Origin: Fidelibacterota bacterium
GTDB lineage: Bacteria; Fidelibacterota; Marinisomatia; Marinisomatales; TCS56
Reading direction: 5' to 3'
Length of the DNA: 37,209 nt
Assembly: GCA_013203115.1 (NCBI GenBank)
Contig: JABMQW010000140.1
Span: forward strand, 1-37,209
Shown here: piece by piece, positions 16,960 through 25,628 of the stretch
Layout of the letters: every line of letters starts with the position of its first letter
How positions within the stretch are numbered: the first letter of the stretch is position 1
Position numbers and translations under genes: made by a program
The notes under the pieces: generated by a model
The model's database searches: none
What the model was told of the DNA's origin: nothing
The model's input: only the letters and a program-made list of their open reading frames with translations

Positions 16960-18646
16960 GGGGAAAACGGTATTAATTCTGGGTGGTTGGGGATTAGTCG
17001 GTCGTGCCATCGCATTCTCCATTTTAGAAAATCAACCCAAACGATTGGTGTTAACCTCATTAAGAGAAAATGAGGCCGTCGAAATTGAAGAACAGCTTTG
17101 TGAGCACCATACCAATGTTAATACGGAAATTATTTCTGAATGGGGTGATATTTTTGTGCGTCAAGAATACCGCTATATTCCGCGGGCTGAAGTGCAAAGT
17201 AATACGGAGATGCGTAAGAATTTGATTGCGGATATTTTTGATGAATTAAGTCCGGATTTATTAAAAGCCACCACGGTCTATAATCTTTTTACGGCATATA
17301 ATCCTGACATCATTATTGATAGTATTAATACAGCTACAGCAGTAGCCTATCAGAATCCATATGATAAAATTGCTAAAGTTCGTAATGCAATCAAAAATGG
17401 ACAGATTGATGATGATTTCATTTATAATGTGGAGGAAACGATTCTTTCGCAGGCCGTACCACAGCTAATCCGTCACATGCAGATTTTGATCGAATCGATG
17501 AAAGTTGCTAAAACACGATTTTATATGAAGATTGGTACCACCGGAACCGGCGGCATGGGGTTCAATATTCCTTACACACATTCGGAAGTTAAGCCCTCGC
17601 GAATGTTACTTGGTAAATCGTCAATTGCCGGTGCCCATACGATGATGTTATTCTTGCTGGGACGTACTCCGAATGCACCGATTATCAAAGAAATCAAACC
17701 TGCGGCTGCCATTGCCTGGAAAGAGATTGGCTTTGGTAAAATTAAGCGTCGTGGCAGGTATATCCCCATTTATGATGCCGATCCGAAGACACCGGTACCA
17801 TTAACCGGTGAATTGAAACCGCACGGAAAAGGAAAATGGATTAAGAAGGGCGACAATGTATTAGAATCAGTTTATATTGATGCCGGAGAGAATGGGTACT
17901 TTTCAATGGGTGAATTTGCGGTTATAACTTCCGAAAGTCAGATGGAATTTGTGACCCCCGAAGAAATTGCCGACCGGGCTATAATGGAAATTAAGGGTGG
18001 TAATACCGGTACGGATATTATTACCGCGTTGGATGCAACAGTATTAGGACCGACCTACCGGGCAGCTTTAATCCGTCAAAACGCTTTGGAACATATGTTG
18101 GAATTACAGGACAAACATGAGATTGATTCGATTGGTTTTGAATTGCTTGGTCCACCGCGACTAACAAAATTATTATATGAAGGCTATCTGATTCATCGCA
18201 TTTGCGGAAGCCTGGAGAATATTGATCAATTTGATAATGAAGAACTCAGTTCTCTGGCCTTTGGAATCATTAAAACCAATACGCAACTGCGTACAACTAT
18301 TCTATCCATTGGTACTCCAATTCTGTTGCCGGATGGGAAGAGCTATATCCGTGGTCCTGAAATATCTGAGCCCAATTTTGAAGGTGTTGATTCAATTATT
18401 ATTACGCCCGAATTAATTGAAGAGTGGGCTGCCAATGCCTGGGTTGATTTGCGTGCGAACTGCTTTGAGGAATGGAGAAAGCGTATTAAAAAACTTCAAT
18501 CTGATATGCAGGAAATTGCCGAGAAAGAACACTCGTCTTATTTTTATCGTAAGCGTAAGTTTTTATTGCAGGGAGATATAATTGATATCAGTCGTACCGT
18601 GAGTTGGATATTTGAAACTGAGGATGATGGTTTTCGCATAAAATAA
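16949..18646 (+). CDS. Large Rossmann-fold protein, annotated type 'short-chain dehydrogenase', role unknown
   Basis: 565 residues with a dinucleotide-binding start (VLILGGWGLVGRAIA, Gly-rich loop about 11-18) like an NAD(P)-dependent dehydrogenase/reductase. Unlike a normal SDR (about 250 residues) it carries over 300 further residues, and I do not see the classical Y-x-x-x-K active-site pair in the usual place. KIGTTGTGGMGFNIPYTHSE (about 194-213) is a striking Gly-rich block followed by KSSIAGAHTMMLFLLGRTP. No signal peptide or membrane segment is visible. Long 'short-chain dehydrogenase' entries of this kind are, as I recall, common in FCB genomes, without known substrate. It overlaps rluB by 11 bp and a terminator candidate follows. 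Confidence 0.65.
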   Translation: MDIKGKTVLILGGWGLVGRAIAFSILENQPKRLVLTSLRENEAVEIEEQLCEHHTNVNTEIISEWGDIFVRQEYRYIPRAEVQSNTEMRKNLIADIFDELSPDLLKATTVYNLFTAYNPDIIIDSINTATAVAYQNPYDKIAKVRNAIKNGQIDDDFIYNVEETILSQAVPQLIRHMQILIESMKVAKTRFYMKIGTTGTGGMGFNIPYTHSEVKPSRMLLGKSSIAGAHTMMLFLLGRTPNAPIIKEIKPAAAIAWKEIGFGKIKRRGRYIPIYDADPKTPVPLTGELKPHGKGKWIKKGDNVLESVYIDAGENGYFSMGEFAVITSESQMEFVTPEEIADRAIMEIKGGNTGTDIITALDATVLGPTYRAALIRQNALEHMLELQDKHEIDSIGFELLGPPRLTKLLYEGYLIHRICGSLENIDQFDNEELSSLAFGIIKTNTQLRTTILSIGTPILLPDGKSYIRGPEISEPNFEGVDSIIITPELIEEWAANAWVDLRANCFEEWRKRIKKLQSDMQEIAEKEHSSYFYRKRKFLLQGDIIDISRTVSWIFETEDDGFRIK

Positions 18647-18696
18647 GTAGTCGTTGATTATTTGAGTTTAATTTGTACCGGATAAAGCCAGTGCTG

Positions 18697-18728
18697 TCCA
18701 TGATATCAGTATATCGGATGGATTTTTT
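18697..18728 (+). terminator. Candidate rho-independent terminator
   Basis: TCCAT-GATAT pairs with ATATC-(GG)-ATGGA around the loop CAGT, giving ten base pairs with a 2-nt bulge, followed by TTTTTT at 18723-18728. It lies 50 bp after the Rossmann-protein gene and before cmk, so it probably ends the HNH-trpS-scpAB-rluB operon. The stem is A/T-rich and weaker than the one at 13139. Confidence 0.55.
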
Positions 18729-18856
18729 CATTTTAAACAAACGTTTTGGATAGACCTGGGGATAACACTGTAAAAATGGTAATCCCGCCACGGTAATAAT
18801 ATTTGATGTGTATCTCGGTAAGCTTAACTTCGCTGGCTTATTGAGATTAGAAAAAG

Positions 18857-19531
18857 ATGATTATTGCAATAGATGGACCGGCAGCATCCGGGAAAAGTAC
18901 TACAGCACGTTTGGTTGCGAAGGGTTTGGATTTCACTTATCTGGATACCGGTGCCATGTATCGCGCTGTTACTTTTGCGGTAATCGAACAGGCAGTCAAT
19001 CTGAATGATAAAACTCAATTACACACCTTACTAACTGGAATTGAGTTGGAGCTATCGACTAGAGCTGAACAGACAGAAATAGTCCTGAACGGTAACGATG
19101 TTTCGGAGAAGATTCGCTCGGTAAAAGTGACTGGTATGGTTAGCGCCGTCAGCGCCGAACCGGCTGTACGGAAAGCAATGGTTGCGCTTCAACGTCGGAT
19201 TGGCGCTAAGCAAAATTGTGTAATTGAAGGTCGCGATATTGGTACGGTAGTATTTCCCGATGCGGAATTCAAGTTTTATATTGTGGCGGATTATGCTACT
19301 CGAGCAGCACGCAGGCAAAAAGACTTGGAAAAACAGAGTGAACATCGATCCTTGAAAGACCTGATTGAGGATTTGAAGATCAGAGATATCAAGGATTCAA
19401 CACGCACCCATTCGCCACTTCGTCAGGCAGCCGATGCTATCATAATTGATACTTCAAATCTCACCATCAAAGAACAAGTAACCCTGATTGTCGACCAGGT
19501 TAAAAGACGACATAATAAGGTAAAAAAATAA
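18857..19531 (+). CDS. cmk: Cytidylate kinase (CMP kinase)
   Basis: 224 residues of the standard bacterial Cmk, phosphorylating CMP/dCMP with ATP in the cytosol. Walker A is GPAASGKST (7-15), followed by YLDTGAMYRAVTF, the CMP-binding segment, then VIEGRDIGTVVFPDAEFKFY and a lid region with RAARRQKDL and a later D-x-x-R (IRDIKDSTRTHSPLRQAADA). The ATG is at 18857, after a gap of 210 bp that should contain its promoter. Its stop overlaps the rpsA ATG (TAATG), and cmk-rpsA is a conserved neighbourhood. Confidence 0.96.
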   Translation: MIIAIDGPAASGKSTTARLVAKGLDFTYLDTGAMYRAVTFAVIEQAVNLNDKTQLHTLLTGIELELSTRAEQTEIVLNGNDVSEKIRSVKVTGMVSAVSAEPAVRKAMVALQRRIGAKQNCVIEGRDIGTVVFPDAEFKFYIVADYATRAARRQKDLEKQSEHRSLKDLIEDLKIRDIKDSTRTHSPLRQAADAIIIDTSNLTIKEQVTLIVDQVKRRHNKVKK

Positions 19532-21447
19532 TGACAGAGACAAAACAACCGGAACAGATAGTTGAAGAGATTACCGAGGATATTTCCAAAGTGATCAGTG
19601 AAGAAGCCCAAGGGGCTGATGATTCACCTGCTACTGAAATAGAAATACCGGAAATTAATTACTTAAACCCGCAATTATTTGATTCTGTACGGGTCATTTC
19701 TAAGCGCGAATTAGATGAGAGCGCGATTGATACTGATATTCCCCAGGAGATAAAAGAGAAGTACTTTGACACCATTTCGGACATATCTGAGAATCAGGTT
19801 ATCACCGGCCGGATCATAGGCATGAATGATAAAGAAGTACTGGTTGATATCGGTTTCAAATCCGAAGGTATTATTAATCGTAACGAATTTGGCAGAGATA
19901 TACCTAAAATCGGTGAAAAGATGGAAGTATTTCTGGAGTACATCGAAGATCGTAGCGGGAAGACGGTGCTATCCAAGGAAAAGGCTGATTTTATGCGCCG
20001 CTGGCGTGAGATTAAAGAATATTATGCCGATAAAGAAATAATTAAAGGTCGTATCGTACGCCGAATAAAGGGTGGTATGATTGTCGATCTAAATAGTGTT
20101 CAAGCCTTTTTACCTGGCTCTCAGATCGACGTTAGACCGGTACAGGACTTCGATAAATATCTTGATCAGGAAATTGATCTTAGGATCGTGAAGCTAAATG
20201 AGACCCGGAAAAATATTGTGGTATCCCATAAAATTATTCTTGAAGAGAGTCTCAAAGAACAGCGGGAAGCATTGTTTGAAAAACTTGATGCAGGTCAGGT
20301 TTTAGAAGGTCGTGTAAAGAATATCACTGATTTTGGTGCATTTATTGATCTGGGTGGCATTGACGGTTTGCTGCATATCACTGATCTTTCGTGGGGGCGT
20401 GTTAATCATCCTTCGGAAGTAGTTACAATGGATGAGAATCTCACTGTTAAAGTGATCGATTATGATCAGGAGAAGAAACGTGTATCTCTGGGATTGAAAC
20501 AACTTTTACAGCACCCCTGGGAAAATGTTGAAGAAAAATATCCAATCGAATCCAAGATCATAGGAAAAGTAGTTAGTATGACTAATTACGGTGTTTTCGT
20601 TGAGATTGAGCCCGGTGTTGAAGGATTGATCCATGTTTCCGAAATGTCATGGACACGGCACGTGCGTAATCCATCAGAGATTTATTCCATGGGTGACAAA
20701 GTGGAAGCAATGGTCTTATCAATTGATTCGGAAGAACGTAAGATCAGTCTTGGAGCGAAACAGTTGCAACCCGATCCTTGGGATGAAATTGAAGACCATT
20801 TCATGGTCGGTACCATTAAGAAAGGTAAAATTATTAATCTCACTCAATTCGGCGCCTTTGTTGAACTAGCGGAAGGAATTGACGGTTTAATTCATGTTTC
20901 CGATCTTTCTTGGACCAAGGTTGTTCGTCATCCAAAGGAAATTGTCGAGAAAAACCAGGATGTGGAAGTGCGAGTACTGGAAGTATCCCGAGAAAGTCGT
21001 CGTATTTCACTGGGTCTTAAGCAAGTCACTGATGATCCTTGGCCAGATATTATCCAACATTTTACCGGCGGCAAATCAGTAGAAGGTGAAGTTATACGCG
21101 TACTTGATAAAGGTATTATCCTGCAATTGGAAAAGGAAGTTGAGGGTATCATACCTATTTCCAGGCTATCCAAACGGGATCGTAAGGCCATGGCCCGCAA
21201 GTATAAACCCGGTTCTACGATCATTGGTGTCGTAATGGAAGTGAAGCCGGAGGATAAAAAGGTGATCCTATTTGTGGATGATTTGACAACTGATGAGAAA
21301 AAAGTTAAATCCGACGATGTATCAGTTTTTCTAGAAAATCAGGAACTACCCGCAACTGAAAAAATCGAATTACCGGATGAGTTAACCCGATTGAACGGTG
21401 ATGAAGACGAAGCAAAGGAAGTAACTGATACTAAAGCTAACGAATAG
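19531..21447 (+). CDS. rpsA: 30S ribosomal protein S1
   Basis: 638 residues with six S1 RNA-binding domains, at about 88-150, 168-234, 255-323, 341-410, 428-497 and 515-583. Domains 3-5 are the best conserved, with GRVKNITDFGAFIDLGGIDG, GKVVSMTNYGVFVEIEPGVEG and GKIINLTQFGAFVELAEGIDG and the following L(I)H-x-S/T-x-x-SW blocks. The N-terminus (1-85) and C-terminus are acidic and low in complexity, as in FCB S1 proteins, which are longer than the 557-residue E. coli form. It binds mRNA for translation initiation. The ATG overlaps the cmk stop. Confidence 0.96.
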   Translation: MTETKQPEQIVEEITEDISKVISEEAQGADDSPATEIEIPEINYLNPQLFDSVRVISKRELDESAIDTDIPQEIKEKYFDTISDISENQVITGRIIGMNDKEVLVDIGFKSEGIINRNEFGRDIPKIGEKMEVFLEYIEDRSGKTVLSKEKADFMRRWREIKEYYADKEIIKGRIVRRIKGGMIVDLNSVQAFLPGSQIDVRPVQDFDKYLDQEIDLRIVKLNETRKNIVVSHKIILEESLKEQREALFEKLDAGQVLEGRVKNITDFGAFIDLGGIDGLLHITDLSWGRVNHPSEVVTMDENLTVKVIDYDQEKKRVSLGLKQLLQHPWENVEEKYPIESKIIGKVVSMTNYGVFVEIEPGVEGLIHVSEMSWTRHVRNPSEIYSMGDKVEAMVLSIDSEERKISLGAKQLQPDPWDEIEDHFMVGTIKKGKIINLTQFGAFVELAEGIDGLIHVSDLSWTKVVRHPKEIVEKNQDVEVRVLEVSRESRRISLGLKQVTDDPWPDIIQHFTGGKSVEGEVIRVLDKGIILQLEKEVEGIIPISRLSKRDRKAMARKYKPGSTIIGVVMEVKPEDKKVILFVDDLTTDEKKVKSDDVSVFLENQELPATEKIELPDELTRLNGDEDEAKEVTDTKANE

Positions 21448-21476
21448 GGCATAAACCTTTACCAGGTAGAGAATCC

Positions 21477-22448
21477 TTGTCATTTATTTCCTTACCAACA
21501 CGCCAGCAGTTAGGCCTCTTTATCGGTGCTTTTCTGCTGGCGTTTTTTCTTTGGCTGTTTGTTTCCAGCCAGAAAGTTTTTATATCCGAACTTGAAATCC
21601 CAATAGAAGTACGTAACATTCAGGCGCGGAAAACTCTGCGCCAGGAAATCCCGCAGGTTGCTAAAGTACGTTTCAGAGGTTCAGGACGAGCATTATTGAA
21701 AGCATATTTATTAAAAAATGTTTTTGACCTGAAACTGGTGATCGATTTAGAGCGTATGCAAACTGAATATGATTTCATTCTGAATGAGTATTTTGAACGC
21801 TATCCCCAAAAAATTTATATCCCAAACGCTTTCGATATTAGCTTTATTGAGATTATATATCCTGACTCCTTACATATCTCACTTGATGATATTATGGTTA
21901 AACGGGTTCCTGTCGTGGCCGAAATTGAGGTCACACCAGCACCGGGTTACCTGATCATGGGTGATCCTGTCTTATCTCCGGCCACTGTCGAATTATCGGG
22001 TCCCTTTGAGTTGGTTACTAAAATAAATCGGGTATTGATGGCCAAAGATACCTTGTATGATCTTGATTTGCCTGTAAAACAAGTTTATCGTTTAGAGCTA
22101 ATAGACCGCTTAATCGACCGGTCCGATTCGGAGATAGTATATACGCTTGACGTACAAGCAATTGGTGAGCGGATTATTACTGAAATACCGGTGGAGGTGA
22201 TAAATATTTTGCCTAATCTGAGAGTATTCGTTAATCCGCGTACCGTATCTTTAACAATTACAGGCGGCATTGAATATATCGCAGGTATAAGACCAGAAGA
22301 TATACAAGTAGTAATTGATTTCAGACGTCAGTGGAATCCCCGAAAGCAGTTTTATGAGCCCTCGGTCAGTATCTCAGGTAATTTATTGGAATGGAGGGAT
22401 TTATCCCCGAGAAATCTGGAATTAGTTGTTACCAGGGAAATAGGTTGA
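21477..22448 (+). CDS. YbbR-domain membrane protein (CdaR-like)
   Basis: 323 residues: one N-terminal membrane helix (LGLFIGAFLLAFFLWLFVSS, 12-31) then tandem YbbR domains of beta-rich sequence exposed outside the membrane, e.g. ELEIPIEVRNI, KRVPVVAEIEVTPAPGYLI with the SPATVELSGP block, and EIPVEVINI...VNPRTVSLTITGG. In Firmicutes CdaR (YbbR) regulates the diadenylate cyclase CdaA, but no cdaA gene is here, so a c-di-AMP link is not shown. It starts with TTG at 21477 (AGGTAGAG 6-13 nt upstream), as no ATG precedes the helix. It lies 29 bp after rpsA and overlaps tsaD by 4 bp. Confidence 0.82.
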   Translation: MSFISLPTRQQLGLFIGAFLLAFFLWLFVSSQKVFISELEIPIEVRNIQARKTLRQEIPQVAKVRFRGSGRALLKAYLLKNVFDLKLVIDLERMQTEYDFILNEYFERYPQKIYIPNAFDISFIEIIYPDSLHISLDDIMVKRVPVVAEIEVTPAPGYLIMGDPVLSPATVELSGPFELVTKINRVLMAKDTLYDLDLPVKQVYRLELIDRLIDRSDSEIVYTLDVQAIGERIITEIPVEVINILPNLRVFVNPRTVSLTITGGIEYIAGIRPEDIQVVIDFRRQWNPRKQFYEPSVSISGNLLEWRDLSPRNLELVVTREIG

Positions 22449-23446
22449 TTGTCCTTGGCATTGAATCATCCTGTGATGAGACGGCGGCAGCCATTTGCTC
22501 ACAAGGTCGCATTCTTGCCAGTATAGTTAGTTCCCAGGAGATTCATACCCTGTATGGTGGTGTTGTGCCGGAGTTGGCTGCGCGGGAACATGAACGCTAT
22601 CTTAATTCAATTGTTGACCGGGTTATGGAACGATCCGGCCTTATCCTGACCGATCTTGAAGGCTTGGCTGTTACCCAAGGTCCCGGTTTAGCTGGTACGT
22701 TATTAACCGGAGTATGTTTTGCCAAAGGACTAGCTCTGAGTCTATCCCTGCCCATTCTTGGCGTTAATCATCTGGAAGCACACATCTTTGCCAATTTCTT
22801 AGCTGAGCCGGATTTAACTTACCCGTTTGTCTGTTTGTTAGTTTCAGGTGGGCATACTCAATTATGGTATATTAAAGGTTTGCAGGATTATCAATTACTT
22901 GGTACGAGCCGTGATGATGCCGCGGGCGAAGCTTTCGATAAGGGTGCCAGAATCTTAGGATTGAAGTATCCGGGTGGCCCTGAGATTGAACGCTTGGCGG
23001 CCGGAGGAGATAACCATGCTGTTGATTTTCCCCGTGCCTTTATTAACAGCCCAGAATTGGAATTTAGTTTCAGTGGCCTGAAAACAGCCTTATTATATTT
23101 CATGGACGATGTTAAGTCTGGTCGGAAAACTGCTCACATTGTTGATGTCGCTGCCAGTTACCAGGCAGCAATTATCGATGTATTAACAGTAAAACTGGCT
23201 CAAGCCGTGTCACGTACCGGAGTTAGCACCTGTGTTATTGCCGGTGGAGTGGCTGCAAATACTTATTTACGACAATCCGTTACTAATATTTTCGAAAATG
23301 AAGTTAAAGTTCTGTTCCCAGAACAGGCTTTATGTACGGATAATGCTGCTATGGTAGCTTATTTGGGGGAAATATATTTATCCAAAGGAATTTCAACCGC
23401 CCTTGATTTTCCGGTAAAGCCCAATTTCAGTCTGGTTAAGAAATAA
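22445..23446 (+). CDS. tsaD: tRNA threonylcarbamoyladenosine transferase TsaD
   Basis: TsaD (Kae1/YgjD family) transfers threonylcarbamoyl to A37 of ANN-decoding tRNAs, with TsaB and TsaE. From the chosen start the protein has 333 residues, the family length: IVLGIESSCDETAAAI at the start, GGVVPELAAREHE (38-50), metal ligands H109 and H113 in NHLEAH, the ATP-binding SGGHT (134-138), and later FSFSGLKTAL and IAGGVAAN. An ATG at 22391 is in frame, but its 18 extra residues are unlike TsaD. The TTG at 22445 overlaps the TGA of ybbR (TTGA) and has an AGGG just upstream, so it is preferred. Confidence 0.95.
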   Translation: MIVLGIESSCDETAAAICSQGRILASIVSSQEIHTLYGGVVPELAAREHERYLNSIVDRVMERSGLILTDLEGLAVTQGPGLAGTLLTGVCFAKGLALSLSLPILGVNHLEAHIFANFLAEPDLTYPFVCLLVSGGHTQLWYIKGLQDYQLLGTSRDDAAGEAFDKGARILGLKYPGGPEIERLAAGGDNHAVDFPRAFINSPELEFSFSGLKTALLYFMDDVKSGRKTAHIVDVAASYQAAIIDVLTVKLAQAVSRTGVSTCVIAGGVAANTYLRQSVTNIFENEVKVLFPEQALCTDNAAMVAYLGEIYLSKGISTALDFPVKPNFSLVKK

Positions 23447-25561
23447 ATGATAGATATTGAATTCTTGCAATCCTTTGACAATTGGGCTTGGGGATTACTT
23501 ATATTAGTTTTGGGAGCATTAATTTGGAGTTTCCGCGCGATCAGGACACATCGATTTATTCGTTTATTGTTTTTGTTGCGGCTGATATTGTTTTGTCTGT
23601 GTTTAATTCTTTTAAGTCAACCCCGCCTGACAATTCGCAAGGTAGAAAATTTTCCCCGCGAATGGAATTTGTATTTCGATAATTCACTTAGTATGAGCTA
23701 TCATCAAAATTTTTCGCTGGCTGCCTTGAACAACGGTATCCAGGAACTAACACGTGAATTCAATCAGAGAGATCTTCATCTCAATTCTTTTTATTTTACC
23801 CAAGATGTCCATAAATTATTCACTGATCCGATAATTACTGGTGACGGTGCCTCAACCGATTTAGGCAAGGTTCTGACACATATTGCTGACCTCGATCCTA
23901 ATTTCACTTCTGGTGCAATAATAGTTACCGATGGCCAGCCTACTCAGGGAATTAATCCTGTTCAGATTTCTGAAAATATAGCTGTGCCGATTTTCACGAT
24001 AGGGATTGGCGATACGACACCGATGGTGGATGTGGCTATCCATTCTCTGGATGTACCAACGGTAGCTATTATGGGCGATGATTTATCGCTATCAGTATTT
24101 ATTTCTTCGATCGGACCGCTTAACGATCGCATTAATGTAATTCTGATGGATGGCGATAAACCGATTGGTTCAAAGTTTATAACGGTGCATGGGCAGGGCT
24201 CGCAACAGAAGGTACTTTTTCGATTTAAGCCTAAGGTGCTGGGGATTAATAGTTTTGAAATAGTCACCTCTTCATTGGAAGATGAAATCAATGTGCTAAA
24301 TAACCGCCAGAAATTCCAGGTCACGGTTTTAAAGGATCGTTATCAGGTAGCACTTGTGACTGGGAGTCCAAATTTTAATACAACTTTATTAACTAATTTT
24401 TTAAAAAATAATCCACGGGTGAACCTGAATCATTTTCTCCAAGTTGGCAGTGAATTTCGTCCACCTTTGAAGCAATTTTGGGAAGCGAAGTATGACCTGA
24501 TCATATTTGACAATTTTCCTAACTCGCAACTCAGTTCTCAATGGCAGAGAATATTCGGCCGCAAGCTAATTGCGCATAAATCCTCGTTAGCCTGGATCAT
24601 CGGTCCTGATGTCAAAACCAGGTCGGGTCAGGGACTGTATCCTTTCTTCCATTTAAAACCGTTTGGAGATGTGCTTGACCCCAATAAAAGCTTTTCTTGG
24701 TATTTCACTGAAGAATTTATCGATTCTCCGTTGGGCCGGGGATTTACTGCCGCGGATATACCAAACGAAAATCGACTACCACCTTTGAAACCGGGATTAC
24801 AGGTTGAAAGTATCCACGATGATCTGAAAGCCTACGCCTATCTGTCCGGTCCGATTGAATTACCACTAATAATGTTCGGTGAAAAAGAAAATTTACGTAG
24901 CCTGATATGGACGGCGCCTGGTTTTTACGGAGTTCATTATAAATTAACCGGATCCAAATATAGTACTCTGGCAACTCAAATTTTGGATGGTATGCTGGGA
25001 TGGTTATTGCGTACCAGTAGTTCTGAAAAATTGTATTTTCGATTGAATAAAGAAGTTTATCAGCAGGGCGAAGCAATTATTATTACCGGAAATATGGCTG
25101 GTCAGCAGGTCATCAATCCATCAATAACCAAAGCATTCATTCGGATTTATAGAAATGAGGAACGAATGTCCTCAGGAGAATTAATCTACAACTTTGAACG
25201 GCAGCGCTGGGAAGGTGAATTATGGGCTTCGAAACCAGGACACTACCGGTTCGAAATAATAATTGATGATGGCACCGGCTCAAGTACCCAAAGTGGAGAT
25301 TTTTTGGTATCCGAAGGACAAATCGAATTGAATAAAGTTTTTGTCAACCGGAATTCCCTTAATCGTATTTCTGCCAATACAGGTGGTTTATATTTCCCCT
25401 GGAACCTGCGTTTCAATCTTTTTGACCATTTGAATAAGGAGGAAACGGTATCTACCAAACAGATAATTATTCGTTTTGGTGAGGAATATCTGGTACTGGC
25501 TAGCCTACTTTTACTTCTGGTAGTCGAATGGATAGTCCGGCGATTTTATGGTCTGCAATAA
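23447..25561 (+). CDS. Membrane-anchored von Willebrand factor A domain protein
   Basis: 704 residues. The N-terminus holds two membrane segments (about 13-30 and 38-57), as in BatA-type proteins. The VWA domain follows, with the MIDAS D78-x-S80-x-S82 (FDNSLSMS), the later T in DGASTDLG and the D of VTDGQPTQG. The remaining 400 residues are beta-rich, with GPDVKTRSGQGLYPF and an Ig-like C-terminal part (VYQQGEAIIITG), and end in a membrane helix (YLVLASLLLLLVVEWIV). The overall plan resembles large VWA membrane proteins of FCB bacteria, whose function is poorly known. It begins directly after the tsaD stop (TAAATG), but the pairing suggests no shared pathway. Confidence 0.8.
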   Translation: MIDIEFLQSFDNWAWGLLILVLGALIWSFRAIRTHRFIRLLFLLRLILFCLCLILLSQPRLTIRKVENFPREWNLYFDNSLSMSYHQNFSLAALNNGIQELTREFNQRDLHLNSFYFTQDVHKLFTDPIITGDGASTDLGKVLTHIADLDPNFTSGAIIVTDGQPTQGINPVQISENIAVPIFTIGIGDTTPMVDVAIHSLDVPTVAIMGDDLSLSVFISSIGPLNDRINVILMDGDKPIGSKFITVHGQGSQQKVLFRFKPKVLGINSFEIVTSSLEDEINVLNNRQKFQVTVLKDRYQVALVTGSPNFNTTLLTNFLKNNPRVNLNHFLQVGSEFRPPLKQFWEAKYDLIIFDNFPNSQLSSQWQRIFGRKLIAHKSSLAWIIGPDVKTRSGQGLYPFFHLKPFGDVLDPNKSFSWYFTEEFIDSPLGRGFTAADIPNENRLPPLKPGLQVESIHDDLKAYAYLSGPIELPLIMFGEKENLRSLIWTAPGFYGVHYKLTGSKYSTLATQILDGMLGWLLRTSSSEKLYFRLNKEVYQQGEAIIITGNMAGQQVINPSITKAFIRIYRNEERMSSGELIYNFERQRWEGELWASKPGHYRFEIIIDDGTGSSTQSGDFLVSEGQIELNKVFVNRNSLNRISANTGGLYFPWNLRFNLFDHLNKEETVSTKQIIIRFGEEYLVLASLLLLLVVEWIVRRFYGLQ

Positions 25562-25628
25562 TTGGCATTATAAGTTTACTTCTATCAATAACACAGCTTA
25601 TTTTCAGGACTAAAATTTTGAGTGAATT

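Noticed and set aside
23447-25561. VWA protein as part of a MoxR-VWA (Bat) or ternary defence-like system
   Set aside because: No MoxR AAA ATPase, DUF58 or other partner genes are adjacent; the neighbours are tsaD and ugd.
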